Under the pieces are notes generated by a model. The model searched no databases, was not told the DNA's origin, and saw only the letters and a program-made list of their open reading frames with translations. A program made the position numbers and the translations under genes. A stretch of DNA of 64,000 nt from CAVXWV01 sp963695415 (GTDB lineage Bacteria; Chloroflexota; Anaerolineae; Anaerolineales; UBA4823), in NCBI GenBank assembly GCA_963695415.1, contig CAVOGL010000016.1:1-64000 (forward strand), in the 5' to 3' direction. Below are positions 35,366 to 45,865 of this stretch, in pieces; position 1 is the first letter of the stretch; every line of letters starts with the position of its first letter.

Positions 35366-35683
35366 ATGAAGAAAGAATTTAAATTATTTGACCTCCGCAT
35401 CACAGTTCACGCCATCGAAGGGCGCTCTGTTTGCGGGCTGCAGGTGGGAGATTACTTCGAAGTCACCGAGAGCAGCAAGCTGCGCATTCCGGATGGAAAG
35501 CACTTCTGCATCTACGCGCTGAGTGCAGTCCTCCCGCTTTTACCTGCCAAGCAGCGCCAGCTGGCAGAGGGGGACTGGCTGGAAAAGGATATGTACGTCG
35601 CCTGCCCGGACCCGGAAGAGCGCCTGATCATGCGCATCGAGCGTATCGGCGAGCGCACCCTCGACAGCGATGACCTGACCTGA
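35366..35683 (+). CDS. TIGR04076 family protein
   Basis: A 105-residue protein of the TIGR04076 family, whose function is unknown. It shows the family pattern: an N-terminal KLFDLRITVHAIEG, a cysteine followed by GLQVGDYFEV, GKHFCIYALSAVLPLLPA, and EERLIMRIERI near the end. The two cysteines are conserved in the family and may bind metal. The stop overlaps the start of the following oxidoreductase by one base (TGATG), so the two are probably coupled. Confidence 0.8.
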   Translation: MKKEFKLFDLRITVHAIEGRSVCGLQVGDYFEVTESSKLRIPDGKHFCIYALSAVLPLLPAKQRQLAEGDWLEKDMYVACPDPEERLIMRIERIGERTLDSDDLT

Positions 35684-36708
35684 TGGGGCGCCAAATGTCG
35701 CGCCAAATGCCGTGCCAGGTCAGCATCGCCTTCCAGACCGATAAAACCGCCAGCGAATACATCGCCCTGGCGCAGCTTGTGAACCAGTACCCTTTCGATG
35801 TGGTCAGCGTTTACTGCGATGCGCCATACCACCCCAGCTATGGTCCCCTGATGTTGATGGCGCCGCACATCACCAAAGCGCGCCTGGGACCCGCCGCTGT
35901 CTCACCCTTCCGCATCCACCCCATCGATATCGCCGCAAGCACGGCTTTGTTAGCAGACCTGGCAAATGGGGGCGTGTATGTGGGTCTGGCGCGCGGGGCA
36001 TGGTTAGCGGACCACGCTATCCCCGAACCCCAAAAACCGATCCAGGCTATGCGTGAAGCTGTCGAGATTGTGCGCCTGCTCATCTCCGGGCGAGAAGGCG
36101 GTTACCGGGGTTGTGTGTATACCCTTGCGCCTCACGTGCGCGCCCCATACCCGCTCCCTGACAGCAATATACCTGTCATGATCGGCACATGGGGGGCAAA
36201 ACTCGCTGCACTGGCGGGTGAAATTGCCGATGAGGTCAAGGTAGGGGGATCGGCGAATCCTGATTTCGTGCCCGTGATGCGCCAGTATTTGCGACCAGGG
36301 ATGGCAGCTGCTGGCAGGCAGCCAGGTTCAGTGGGTATTGTAATGGGGGCGGTGTGTGTCGTCGATGAAGACCGTTACCTTGCCCGGCAGGCAGCAAAAC
36401 GAGCTGCTGCGCTTTACCTCCCGGTTGTTGCGCCTCTGGACCCGACAGTGAAGATCGAGGTGGAACTACTTGACAGGATACAATCGAGTGTAGAGTTGGG
36501 AGAACTTGATGCCGCTGCCAGGTTGATATCGGATGAATTATTGCAGAAATTTTCTTTTTCTGGAAATCCTGCTGACCTGGTAGCGCATGCTGAGCGCTTG
36601 TTCAGCGCAGGAGTGGACAGGATCGAATTTGGCACCCCACATGGGTTAAATCCATCGACTGGCATCCGCCTGTTGGGCGAGAAAGTGGTGCCATACTTGA
36701 AGCAATAG
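35683..36708 (+). CDS. LLM-class flavin-dependent oxidoreductase
   Basis: A 341-residue protein of the luciferase-like monooxygenase (LLM) fold, closest in pattern to the F420- or FMN-dependent mer-like reductases: TASEYIALAQLVNQYPFDVVSVY at the N-terminus, TARLGPAA-type SPFRIHPIDIAASTALLADLA, GLARGAW, AMREAVEIVRLL, PVMIGTWGAKLAALAGEIADEVKVGG and IEFGTPHG near the end. Cofactor and substrate are not shown. ATG at 35683 overlaps the stop of the TIGR04076 gene; ATGs at 35695 and 35707 are alternatives. Its end is 33 bases from the end of the convergent permease gene. Confidence 0.8.
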   Translation: MGRQMSRQMPCQVSIAFQTDKTASEYIALAQLVNQYPFDVVSVYCDAPYHPSYGPLMLMAPHITKARLGPAAVSPFRIHPIDIAASTALLADLANGGVYVGLARGAWLADHAIPEPQKPIQAMREAVEIVRLLISGREGGYRGCVYTLAPHVRAPYPLPDSNIPVMIGTWGAKLAALAGEIADEVKVGGSANPDFVPVMRQYLRPGMAAAGRQPGSVGIVMGAVCVVDEDRYLARQAAKRAAALYLPVVAPLDPTVKIEVELLDRIQSSVELGELDAAARLISDELLQKFSFSGNPADLVAHAERLFSAGVDRIEFGTPHGLNPSTGIRLLGEKVVPYLKQ

Positions 36709-36740
36709 ATTTCCTCGTTTCATTATTATGACTGCTGGCG

Positions 36741-39700
36741 TCAAGAGATCGACTCCCCAAGTTTTACTGCCTGGAAGATTTTCATCCTGACCAGGTGCAG
36801 GATTGTGAAGAAGACCGTGAGACTGAGTACGATGAAGAAATACAGGCTCAACCAGGCAGAACTCGACCCAAACACTCTGAACCTGAAAGGGAGGGATTGG
36901 ATCGCCAGGGATGATGCTTGCCTGCAGTATGGGCAGGAAGATCAGGCTGGTAAGATAGCCGATCAGGATCCCGCCGATGATTGCGATGCTCATCAGCCCG
37001 AGTTGTTCGAAAACCAGGCTGTTGATTAACTGCCGGATTGATAAACCGATCGCTTGCAGGATGCCGAGTTCGATGGTGCGTTTTCGCAGCGAGGCGAATG
37101 AATACAGGATAAAACCAATGCCTGGCAGCAGGCTGGTGAGTAAAAAGCCCAGGTTTAACACGCCGAACAATCCCATCCACTCTGGCTGAGATTTGGCTGC
37201 TTCGATAGACGATAATGAATCGGACTGTACCTGTACCGCCATGAGGTCCTTCAATGCCAGTTTGCGGATGTCCTGTATGACTGCCGCGCTGTCTGCACCA
37301 GATTGGAGGCGGAGCCAGACATCGTAGCCGACAATAGCATCATAACTGCCGAAGAGCGTGTCAAGCGACATGATCAGAGTCGGAGGGTCGTTGGGGTATA
37401 CGGTTGGGAAATACTGGTAAGCGCCGGCGATCACGAATTCCCTGTTTATGCTCAGACCCAGGCTGCTGTCATATATCTTGATTTTGATGGAGTCCCCTGG
37501 TGTCAAACCGGATTGGTCCAGCAAACTTTGTGGAGCCAGCACCCCAGAAGGGTGAACCGCAAGGGCGTTCATTAATGCTCCCAGGGAAGTGGGGGCAGCA
37601 CCGTTTCCAACAAGGAAATCGTCCCGGAAGAAAGCCACGGATGGAAAAGACAGCCGGTCTATCCCCAGCAAGCCGCATTCTTTATCTCCCATCACGGTGA
37701 CAATTTTGCATGCATAATTCCCCACGAAGGTATGGTTTTCGATCCCGGGGACATCAAGGTGCCGGTCAAGACTGACAAGCGCCTTCCCACCTCTGAATGA
37801 ATTCGCTGGGCTGGCGGCTGTTGTTTCTGGAGATGAGGGCACACCAGCTGGTGATGGACCTGACCCAAAGTCGAGTGTGTATTCACTGATCACCAGGTCT
37901 GCCCCGCTGGCGTAAGAGCGTGACTGGGTGATCCACAAGCTGAGAGTCCTGGCGAGGGAAGCTGAATAGATCGATAGGCTTAACGCGATCATGATGAGCA
38001 GTAAAGTGCTGGTGTGGTCTTGCGGTCGCCGGATGATCTCTTGCAGCGCCATGTAGCTCCAAGGTTTTGTGATGCGGTTGATGCCGCCGAATGGCTTATA
38101 GCGCAGCGAGCGGAGGATGAAAGGCAGGATGCGTAAACTGATCATGCAGCAGGCGATAGCGAATAGGGAAGCCGATAATAATTCCAGCGGGTCGTAAGTC
38201 AGGTTGGGAGTGCTGATACTCCCTGTTTCTGGGCGAATGAACAGTTCTGGTAGTGAACTGGTGCTTGTTATCCTAAGGTCCGTTAGATACCCCACCGGCT
38301 TCATGATCCCACGGCGTGTGATATACACATAAATACTGGGAATTAATAGAAAAAAATCCAGGTAATATCGCTGCCAGATTGGCTGTCCCGCTGCACCCAC
38401 AGCCTGGCGCCCCATGCGCTGCTTCAAATCAATGATTATGCCCCGCCACAAAACCAATATGGGCGCGATGCGCGCAATGATGATCACTGCCAGCATTATG
38501 CCCAACCAGGGTAGGATACCCGTCCCGATCAGGTTGAAGAAAACAGATGTCAATGAAAATGCTTGGACGCTTGTGTCTGGCGTTGAAAACTGTAAGAAGG
38601 ATTGAGACTGACCCATCAACCAGGTTCCCAGCCAGGAGACAATGATCACCCCAGGTATTGCGATCAGGACCAGGATCAGGGTTTCGACTATATTCATCAG
38701 GATTGCCTGGCGAAGGTTGACCCCGCGCGTGCGCATGGTGACAATTTCGCCGGTGTTTTGCTGCGCTCCGATCGAAGCCGTCAGGCTGATGAATAAAACA
38801 GCCAGTACAATCATCGGTACGCCTGCAGCATAAAACAAGACGGTCATCGACTTGAGTCTTTCATCGTATATTTGCAGCATGTCCAGGGGGGAATAGTCGA
38901 CGCGCATATTTGGAGCCATGTTCTTCAGGATCGACTCCAGGCGTACCATGTCGCGGCTGTACTGCCTTGATTGGTGGTAACGTATACTGCTGTCGCTGAC
39001 GATGGCGTACCATGATGTGCCGCTTTGGGGACGGTCGAGGAGTTCAGGCAGAACGGTAACGAAAAACTCTACAGGCACCCAAACCGATCCGCTGAAGGTT
39101 GTGTCAGGAGAATAGAACCAGCCCTGGTCCTGATTATTTTTTACCCGGAATATACCCACAACCTCTATCGAGAACTCGTTTGCCTGTAAAATGTCACCGA
39201 CATTGATGAAGTTCTCGTCTGCTAATTTTTCCTGCACTGCGACCGGGATGGGTGTTGTCTCCCGGTTTTGGCTGCCGACTTTCGCCAGATAATCTTCCAT
39301 GCTGGGGACAGTGCCTTCGACGAAATCCGCTCCTTGTGGCAGTAAGCTGTTGCTGATCAGCCTGAGATACAGGTACTGGTAGGGCTGAGATATTGACCGC
39401 GTCTTTACAGGTTTCCACAGTATTTGTTTGGTGTTTGTCTCGGTAATGATACGGTCAACGCTCAATCCCATCCCGGTTTCAAGCTCCCTGTTCATGGTGT
39501 CTGAGACGCTTTTCATGCCTTGAATGGTTAGAGGCGAATAGCTGCTGTTGTCGGGATAATAGGCATGCAGGCTGAACAGGCTGCGCCTGTTCTTTTCAGC
39601 TTTCAACAGCAGCTGCTCGCGGAGGATATCAGTCATGACAGCATTGGTGAACAACGGAATGGTGACGACCAGCGCGAGCACCGCCACGATACCAATTTCC

Positions 39701-39756
39701 GTGCTGATGGTTAATCCGAGGTTATAACGGATGCGTTTGAAGATCAGTCGCAGCAT
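36741..39756 (-). CDS. MacB/FtsX-type ABC transporter permease, frameshift near end
   Basis: A permease of about 1000 residues of the MacB/FtsX superfamily, with two large extracytoplasmic domains (PCD type: residues about 30-290 and 590-800) and two sets of FtsX-like helices. The C-terminal segment begins LTSLLPGIGFILYSFASLRKRTIELGILQAIGLSIRQLINSL, typical of FtsX. The frame changes at about 36858; after the shift the last helix reads AWLSLYFFIVLSLTVFFTILHL and ends in MKIFQAVKLGES, a standard family ending, with a stop at 36741. Left uncorrected the frame would run to 36646, into the neighbouring gene. It follows an HlyD-like adaptor gene by 20 bases. The ATPase subunit is not in the window. 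Confidence 0.85.
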
Positions 39757-39776
39757 TGTGTTTATGCGTCCGACTA

Positions 39777-41075
39777 TCAGGGTCCAAGTACCTGGTCACC
39801 AGGTTCCAGGTCTCCCGAAATCTCCCATTTGTCAGCAGTTTTTAAACCAATCTGGATTACTTCAACCCGCCGGTGATATCCTTCCTCAAGTACAATGACA
39901 TATTTAAATTCATCAATCCCGCGGATGCCGGCAGGATTTAATAACAGGGCATCTTCCTTTTCACCCAGGATCACACGCAACAGTACAGATCTAAGCAGGG
40001 GAAGCTGATCTTCGGGGGTTCCGGGTGGAATAGCAAAATAATGGAAATTTAAAGAGATGTCTTCACCTCGGACGGTGATGGGTTCTTTTTTATCACTTAC
40101 CGGAAGGATTTCGGAAATATATTGGATTGGATAAAGCACTCCATCTTCGGTGCTGCTCCCTTCTTGCGAAGGGGTATGTTTCTTGCCAACCAGGAATACT
40201 CTTGTATCCGCCTCCAGGATCTTGGAAAGCTCAGTGTTGAAGGGTATGCGGATTACCAGGGATTGCGGATCGCCTATCAGAATTGCCGGGGCGAAAGCTT
40301 CTACCTCACTGCCTTCGTAAAGGCTGCTTTTTAATACAACACCGTCATAAGGAGCGATGATTTGGCGTTCGGAAACCAGGCGCTCCAGGCGTTCAACCGA
40401 TAACATTTTTCTACGAACATCATTTTCAAGCGATGAGGATTTTCTGTTCTCGACCAGGTTCAGCCATGCTTTGGCGGTTTCCAGCTGCGACTCGGCAATC
40501 TTCAATTCCAGTTCAGCGTTTTCTTTTTCGCCACCAGCGGAAGCGTCTACCTGGTTCCTGGCAAGTGCCACTTTATTCTCCCAGGTGAGAACGTCGGTTT
40601 TTGCTTGTTGGATATCGAAATTTCGTTGCAGCTGCTCATTGACAGCCGAGTCTTGTGCCACTGTCAGGTCGATTTGTGCTTGTTCAAGCTGGTCCAATAG
40701 ATCCTCAAGCTGTAACTCAGCCATTACCTGCCCTTTTTCCACCAGGTCCCCGGCTTTGACTGCAACTCGAGAGACATAACCTCTCGCGCGGAAGAAGAGT
40801 TGCTCCTGGTTGGCAGGTAGCACTTCACCTGTTACTTCCCGTTGGGACAGAATCGGTCCGCGTTCGACAGTCAAGACGATCTTATCCTGCTCGAGCACCA
40901 GGGGGATTGGTGTTGGGGTAGGTGCCCCGACGCGGGACTTTTCTTGTCCCCCTCCATCGCAACCGATCAGGAAGAAAAATGTAAGAAAAATAATGCTAAC
41001 GGATCGCCAGAGTTTTTTACGCACATCTTCAGAAAATGGTTTAAATTTCAGCTGCAGTGATTTTAAGGATATCAA
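39777..41075 (-). CDS. HlyD-family periplasmic adaptor-like lipoprotein
   Basis: A 432-residue adaptor of the membrane-fusion (HlyD/MacA) type. The N-terminus has a hydrophobic helix with a lipobox-like FLIGC and a Pro/Thr linker, then a biotinyl-lipoyl-like half (RGYVSRVAVKAGDLVEKGQVMAEL), a long coiled coil (about residues 120-225), the second half (IIAPYDGVVLKSSLYEGSEV) and a beta-barrel with GDLEPGDQVLG at the end. With the MacB-like permease next to it, it should form part of an export or envelope-stress pump. In a single-membrane cell it could not contact an outer-membrane partner, so its role would be to assist the permease. Confidence 0.82.
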   Translation of the reverse strand: MISLKSLQLKFKPFSEDVRKKLWRSVSIIFLTFFFLIGCDGGGQEKSRVGAPTPTPIPLVLEQDKIVLTVERGPILSQREVTGEVLPANQEQLFFRARGYVSRVAVKAGDLVEKGQVMAELQLEDLLDQLEQAQIDLTVAQDSAVNEQLQRNFDIQQAKTDVLTWENKVALARNQVDASAGGEKENAELELKIAESQLETAKAWLNLVENRKSSSLENDVRRKMLSVERLERLVSERQIIAPYDGVVLKSSLYEGSEVEAFAPAILIGDPQSLVIRIPFNTELSKILEADTRVFLVGKKHTPSQEGSSTEDGVLYPIQYISEILPVSDKKEPITVRGEDISLNFHYFAIPPGTPEDQLPLLRSVLLRVILGEKEDALLLNPAGIRGIDEFKYVIVLEEGYHRRVEVIQIGLKTADKWEISGDLEPGDQVLGP

Positions 41076-41171
41076 TTTGGATGCTAACCTTTATCTTCGT
41101 TGTTTATGTATTTTTGGAATTAAGTTTACCGCAGAAATGGTTTTAGCACCGATTACCATCCTGGTGTCAGA

Positions 41172-41702
41172 TTACCATCCTGGTGGCACTGCGAAAACAT
41201 CAAACCAGGGTAACCTGACTGTGAAAATAATATAGTAGGAAAGCGATATCACAAACATGGCAGCGGTAACAACCTTAAACGCAGTTCCCGGGAATATCTT
41301 TTCGATATGTCTCTCAACCGTGATCGTGGTAAATGATGCCAGCAAAAGGATGATATTGGCATAGATAATTTCAACCGGGATATTGTCGATTTCACCATAA
41401 TATGCGGCTGCCATGAAGTAATAGACAAACACCGTCCAGGGAATAAATGAAGTTGCGAATATCCTGGAAACGATGAATTCGTTTGTTTTTATGGTTTTCT
41501 TTCTGAGCAGGATATATTCCAGGATACTCAATACTAAATAGGCAAAGTAGGCAACTTTCATATGCTGGAAGATTGATTCGTTGATTCCGCCGAAAATCTT
41601 TGTCAGATTACTGGGGAACCAGTCATATGCATAATGCATGAGTAAGAAGACAAACTGGTAAACGACCATCTTTATCATGATTGTAGAAGAATTGTTTTTC
41701 AT
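41172..41702 (-). CDS. Polytopic membrane protein (DUF6512-like)
   Basis: A 176-residue membrane protein with five or six hydrophobic helices: MIKMVVYQFVFLLMHYAYDWFP, ESIFQHMKVAYFAYLVLSILEYILL, FATSFIPWTVFVYYFMAAAYYG, VEIIYANIILLLASFTTITVE and VVTAAMFVISLSYYIIFTV. The HYAYDWFPS...GGINESIFQHMKV pattern matches small membrane proteins of the DUF6512 type; I am moderately sure of that. Function unknown. Codon use is more AT-rich than the neighbouring genes. A T-rich gap of 138 bases separates it from the GH38 gene. Confidence 0.55.
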   Translation of the reverse strand: MKNNSSTIMIKMVVYQFVFLLMHYAYDWFPSNLTKIFGGINESIFQHMKVAYFAYLVLSILEYILLRKKTIKTNEFIVSRIFATSFIPWTVFVYYFMAAAYYGEIDNIPVEIIYANIILLLASFTTITVERHIEKIFPGTAFKVVTAAMFVISLSYYIIFTVRLPWFDVFAVPPGW

Positions 41703-41841
41703 GGTTAACCCCTTTTTTCTTTACTTTTTTTTTACTTCTTGTGAAGCAGGTTTGCGGCTCTTCTCTTGATTGTCAGGTAATTTTAGGATGTCCGAAGCAA
41801 TGTTGATTGTTCTTTAGTAATTGATCGGTCGGTTATGGTGA

Positions 41842-44721
41842 TCAATCCATGCACAGCAACAGGGAAACAATCTCATACCCTCCAATGGGGAATTCGATCA
41901 TATGTGAATCGATCACATCCAAGCATACCACTGGTTCTTCATTTAAATCTATTTGCCAGGCTTCTCGTACTGGAAGATAAGAACGAAGATTTGCTATCGA
42001 AGATGTGGAACTCATATTTACATATCTCAGGACCACTTCTTGGGCAGGATTTTTTATTTGCTTAGTTGGTCGGTGCAGGCTGCTGAGTGATAGTTCTGGT
42101 CTATCCAGGCTGAAGAAAGATACCAAAACTGGTAATTTCCCCCCTCGTGGGAACGGGATAGCCCTGACTTTTTCAGGGTCATCTCGGGTGATGTTCATTT
42201 CGTGTAGATCCAACCCCTCATGAGTATCAGCTCGAACCATCAGTAAGGGTGTATTGTAACCATAGGCAGCCTGGATCACAGAATTTTTTCTGCCTTCAAT
42301 CCAGGTTCCAGCATGCGGGAAAACAGCATATTCAAATCGGTATTTTCCCGGACACTGTGCCCCTGGTGTAGGCACGAGTGGACCGGCGGCGATCCTCCGG
42401 TTCCACAGGTCATCCCGGCTGAGCCACCCAACGCTGCGCAGCAGAATCAAATCAATTCGTGTGCCATTCTTATCCTGTTTCACCTCTACTGCGGGTAAAC
42501 CACGGTTGAATACTGCCAACCCGATGCCATCGCGGCTCATAGAGCCGGTGCAGATGTCAGTAAAGGCACGTTGGTGCATCAATGGCGTTGGATCTTCCAC
42601 CCAACCTTTTGAATCCGGTAGGGCGATCGGTCTTTCTACCACCATAAATGGCTGATCCACAAACGCAGTTTCGCTATCAAGACCGGTTGGGAATACAACG
42701 CTCAGTTTGTGATCCTTTGCCTGGTTGTCCAATTCAGTCTCTAAAAATAACCCCGGTTGATCTCGGAACAGGGTAATCCGGGTTGTAATCTCCATTTCAA
42801 CCCGCTCAGAGGACCTTTCCTGTCGGTCTTCTGCCAGACCTGCTGGTAATAACAGAAGATGATTAATTTCGAACGTTACCTGGTTGCGTCCTTCGACCAG
42901 CAGACGGGTGGTCGCGGCATTTCCCAAAGAAGTTATAACCGTGCTGTTGGGCAACGGACAAAACGAGTACTCATCTCCACAATCTTCAACATCCTCAAAA
43001 AAGGCCAGGTTGTCAAATTTTGCACCTGTTTGTTTATCCAGGATGTTCAGACTGCCGTCCGGATTGAGGTGAAAAGATAAGAATCGGTTCGCTGCACCAT
43101 CCTTTCGGATTTCCCAATCTGGTACCTCAAGCGATGGATTGCTTCCTGGTGGTCCTCCGGGTAGGACAAAAAATGTTTGGTAACCCGCTGCTGGTACCTG
43201 GACTGGAAAAGTAAGCCGTATCCTTCTTTTGCGGTTGGCTTTCAATGTTTCCATCCAGAAGATTTCATGGTCTCCCAATACCTGGTGAGGGATGACGACA
43301 CCGTTCGCATTGACAATTCTAAAATTATTGGCATCAGGATCATCGAATTCAAAGTCAAGGTCACCAATTACCATTTCCTCCCGCTCCCAGCCAAGAGGGT
43401 TGAACACCAGGACAGGCATTCCTGGTTGGGCGGAAAAATCGATTTCCGTGCTTAACTGGCGCAGGTTGTCTCGTACGATTACTTCTCCTATCTGTTGTGC
43501 CTGGCTGAAGCGGTAATCCATCTCTTCATGAACGCTGTCAATCCCGCTGCCATAAATATCGTCGTGAGGGTGGTTTTTTAACAACCAGCGCCAACCCGTC
43601 CATAACAGGTCCTGTGTGCCATCTGGCACATTTGCGCTGGTCAAACTGGCAAGCGCTGCCAGTGGTTCGGCATAATTTACATACAAAGTTTCGACCCGAT
43701 GGTTTGATTGTTTCAAGTGTATGCGTGTGGCATAAACCCCCTGCAGGATCTCCGAGTGTTTACCCCAGCGGAATTCGCCTGAGTACTCAGGTAATGAAAA
43801 CTCAGGTAATGAATTTTCAGGTAATGAATATTCCGGTGAGGATAATTCTGGCAGGTTTGCACTCCGGCCTTGGACTGCAGACAAATGGTTTTCAAGGGTC
43901 CCATGCATAAACTGGTAAGGCTTCAGCCTCTCGTTAGCTAATTGGATGATCTCTGGCAGTCTTGGTTCCACTTCTTCATGGTCGATCCCGTTCATCAACA
44001 GCAGAGTATCTATATTGGTCATCGATTCCAGCTTATGGATAGCTGCCTGGATTTGTTCCAGTGCCAGTTCGTTGTCAAACATCATTTGTGAAGTGTCGCC
44101 CCAATGGATTGGGTATCCCAGATTGGAGATAATGTGGTATCCGTACGGCATCCAGATCGTAGTGACCGCAGCCCCATTCGGGGCTTTCCAGATGAATTCT
44201 GTGCCCAGGCGGTCGCTCTCCTCACCAAGACCCCGCCAGAAGAATGCGTTATCGATCCCAAATCCCCTCAGGATTTGAGGTAATTGGGCGATGTGTCCAA
44301 ATCCATCGGGCACATAACCTATCTTACTCACCCCGCCGTATTCCTCACCCATGCGGTGACCAAGCTGCAAATTGCGAATCAGGGCTTCAGGGTGAACCAG
44401 GAATTCGTCTGCAAGCACATACCAGGGACCCACTTTCAGGCGTCCAGCATTACACAATGCGATGAGCTTATCCTTGCGCTGCGGGCGCACTTCCAGGTAA
44501 TCTTCCAGTACCGCCATCTGCCCATCGAGCATAAAAACACGGTAATTGGGATCATTCTCCAGAACATCGATCAGCCTGTCAACCAGTCGAACCAGCCTGG
44601 CGCGGAATTCCTGGAAGGTCACATACCATGCCCGGTCCCAGTGAGTGTGGCTGACGATGGTGATGGACCGGGGATCGGTTCGGGGATCGGTTTTTGGTTC
44701 GTGTTGCTTAATACCTGCCAT
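41842..44721 (-). CDS. Alpha-mannosidase, glycoside hydrolase family 38
   Basis: A 959-residue retaining alpha-mannosidase that should act on alpha-mannosides imported by the neighbouring ABC transporter. Catalytic N-terminal domain motifs: HTHWD (25-29, zinc ligands), DGFGH (139-143; Asp139 is the expected nucleophile) and NGIDHEE (His248, zinc). No signal peptide is present, so it is cytoplasmic. C-terminal beta domains follow. An unusual insert at residues 290-314 consists of five tandem pentads of the form (L/S)PExS between the catalytic and following domain. The ATG at 44721 overlaps the stop of the URO-D-like gene by 14 bases. It is the last gene of the glycan locus. Confidence 0.92.
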   Translation of the reverse strand: MAGIKQHEPKTDPRTDPRSITIVSHTHWDRAWYVTFQEFRARLVRLVDRLIDVLENDPNYRVFMLDGQMAVLEDYLEVRPQRKDKLIALCNAGRLKVGPWYVLADEFLVHPEALIRNLQLGHRMGEEYGGVSKIGYVPDGFGHIAQLPQILRGFGIDNAFFWRGLGEESDRLGTEFIWKAPNGAAVTTIWMPYGYHIISNLGYPIHWGDTSQMMFDNELALEQIQAAIHKLESMTNIDTLLLMNGIDHEEVEPRLPEIIQLANERLKPYQFMHGTLENHLSAVQGRSANLPELSSPEYSLPENSLPEFSLPEYSGEFRWGKHSEILQGVYATRIHLKQSNHRVETLYVNYAEPLAALASLTSANVPDGTQDLLWTGWRWLLKNHPHDDIYGSGIDSVHEEMDYRFSQAQQIGEVIVRDNLRQLSTEIDFSAQPGMPVLVFNPLGWEREEMVIGDLDFEFDDPDANNFRIVNANGVVIPHQVLGDHEIFWMETLKANRKRRIRLTFPVQVPAAGYQTFFVLPGGPPGSNPSLEVPDWEIRKDGAANRFLSFHLNPDGSLNILDKQTGAKFDNLAFFEDVEDCGDEYSFCPLPNSTVITSLGNAATTRLLVEGRNQVTFEINHLLLLPAGLAEDRQERSSERVEMEITTRITLFRDQPGLFLETELDNQAKDHKLSVVFPTGLDSETAFVDQPFMVVERPIALPDSKGWVEDPTPLMHQRAFTDICTGSMSRDGIGLAVFNRGLPAVEVKQDKNGTRIDLILLRSVGWLSRDDLWNRRIAAGPLVPTPGAQCPGKYRFEYAVFPHAGTWIEGRKNSVIQAAYGYNTPLLMVRADTHEGLDLHEMNITRDDPEKVRAIPFPRGGKLPVLVSFFSLDRPELSLSSLHRPTKQIKNPAQEVVLRYVNMSSTSSIANLRSYLPVREAWQIDLNEEPVVCLDVIDSHMIEFPIGGYEIVSLLLCMD
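43780..43854 (-). repeat. 15-bp tandem repeat inside the GH38 gene
   Basis: Five consecutive 15-base units (variants of AGGTAATGAATATTC on the plus strand) encode the pentads PELSS-PEYSL-PENSL-PEFSL-PEYS. The repeats keep the frame, so unit gain or loss would only alter linker length. Confidence 0.85.
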
Positions 44722-45865
44722 ATTCCTCCGCTGCTTCCATCATCGCGTTGATATTTTCGAGGGGAGATTCTGGGGCGATGTTGTTGCCATCCTGGATGAT
44801 CAAGCCCCCGGAAGGAGCCAGAATCTCGATCACTTTACGTGTTTCTGCTTTTACCTGCTCCGGTGTTCCGTTAGCGATTGTCAGTGGGTTGATGTTGCCC
44901 AACACCACAACTTTTCCGCCCATCACATCCCGCACTCTTTCCAAATCCACCTCCCAGCCGAACCCCTGGAATTCATTGATCTTGAGCTCATTTGTAAAAA
45001 TTTCCAGGAGATGTCCCGCCTTCCCGCACATATGCAGGCTTGCCCATTCAAAGTGATCGCGCAGCCTCTTGTTATAGGGCAGCACCATCTCGCGCCAGGT
45101 ATCGGCTGATAAATAAGCGGAAAGGTCATCCGTCCAGGCAAATGATCGTTCTGGGATGCCTTCGACCTCCCAGCAGTAGTCCAGCCATTCCAGGATTTTG
45201 TCTGTAATGATTTCGAACAATCTATGGACGAAAACTGGTTTCTCAAGGATCGCGGTAAACATTTCTACAGATCCCATCACATGTGATCCGTTGGTGAAAG
45301 GACCGTTGGATGTGTGTGTGAGAGAAGGATTTGAGCCTGGAAAAATTACTGGTCCCCCCTGGAACCGTACCGGGTATTTCTCTGCCACCCGCATCATTGC
45401 TTCGCGGAATTCGATTTGCCTGCCGTTCAAACCATTGTGGATGAAATCGATATCTTCCAGTTTTTGCAGGTCTTCATCCGAACTCACCCAGCCGCGTTCG
45501 TTTGCTACCGGGATGTCATCCTCCGGGAAATCCACCTCAATCCCAAAGGCGGATGGCTCGAAAGTGTTCTGAAAATCTGTCCATCCTCCAGTCCAGGCAC
45601 CTGTGACTGAGAAGGCATCGGTCTTAACATTTTCCATCAACCATTTCTGCCCCAGGATTTGTGAACGCAGCATCACTTCCGGATCACTGTAATAGTCCCT
45701 GAACGGCACTCCGATTTTGGGCAGCAATGTGCGGTAATTGATAGCCGGAATGACTGCTACCCGGTCTGGAGTTTCAAAACGTTTGGTTTTTTCGATGCGC
45801 TCCTGGCGTTCCAGGATTTCCTCGTAGGGGATGTTAATCTGGGTCAGGTTATTCATGATCTTCAT
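44708..45865 (-). CDS. Uroporphyrinogen decarboxylase-like (URO-D superfamily) protein
   Basis: A 385-residue TIM-barrel protein of the URO-D/methyltransferase superfamily. The pattern DDLSAYLSADTWREMVLPYNKRL, then SLHMCGKAGHLLEIFTNEL, VVVLGNINPL and GGLIIQDGNNIAPESPLENI near the end resembles the methyltransferase MtbA/MtaA-like and sugar-locus branches, not heme-synthesis HemE. The metal-binding-like His-x-Cys (HMCG) is conserved with methylcobamide:CoM-type methyltransferases. Its substrate is unknown; its place in the middle of a glycoside-hydrolase operon suggests handling of a methylated sugar or its product. ATG at 45865 or 45856; both overlap the upstream truncated DUF2961 gene. Confidence 0.78.
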   Translation of the reverse strand: MKIMNNLTQINIPYEEILERQERIEKTKRFETPDRVAVIPAINYRTLLPKIGVPFRDYYSDPEVMLRSQILGQKWLMENVKTDAFSVTGAWTGGWTDFQNTFEPSAFGIEVDFPEDDIPVANERGWVSSDEDLQKLEDIDFIHNGLNGRQIEFREAMMRVAEKYPVRFQGGPVIFPGSNPSLTHTSNGPFTNGSHVMGSVEMFTAILEKPVFVHRLFEIITDKILEWLDYCWEVEGIPERSFAWTDDLSAYLSADTWREMVLPYNKRLRDHFEWASLHMCGKAGHLLEIFTNELKINEFQGFGWEVDLERVRDVMGGKVVVLGNINPLTIANGTPEQVKAETRKVIEILAPSGGLIIQDGNNIAPESPLENINAMMEAAEEYGRY

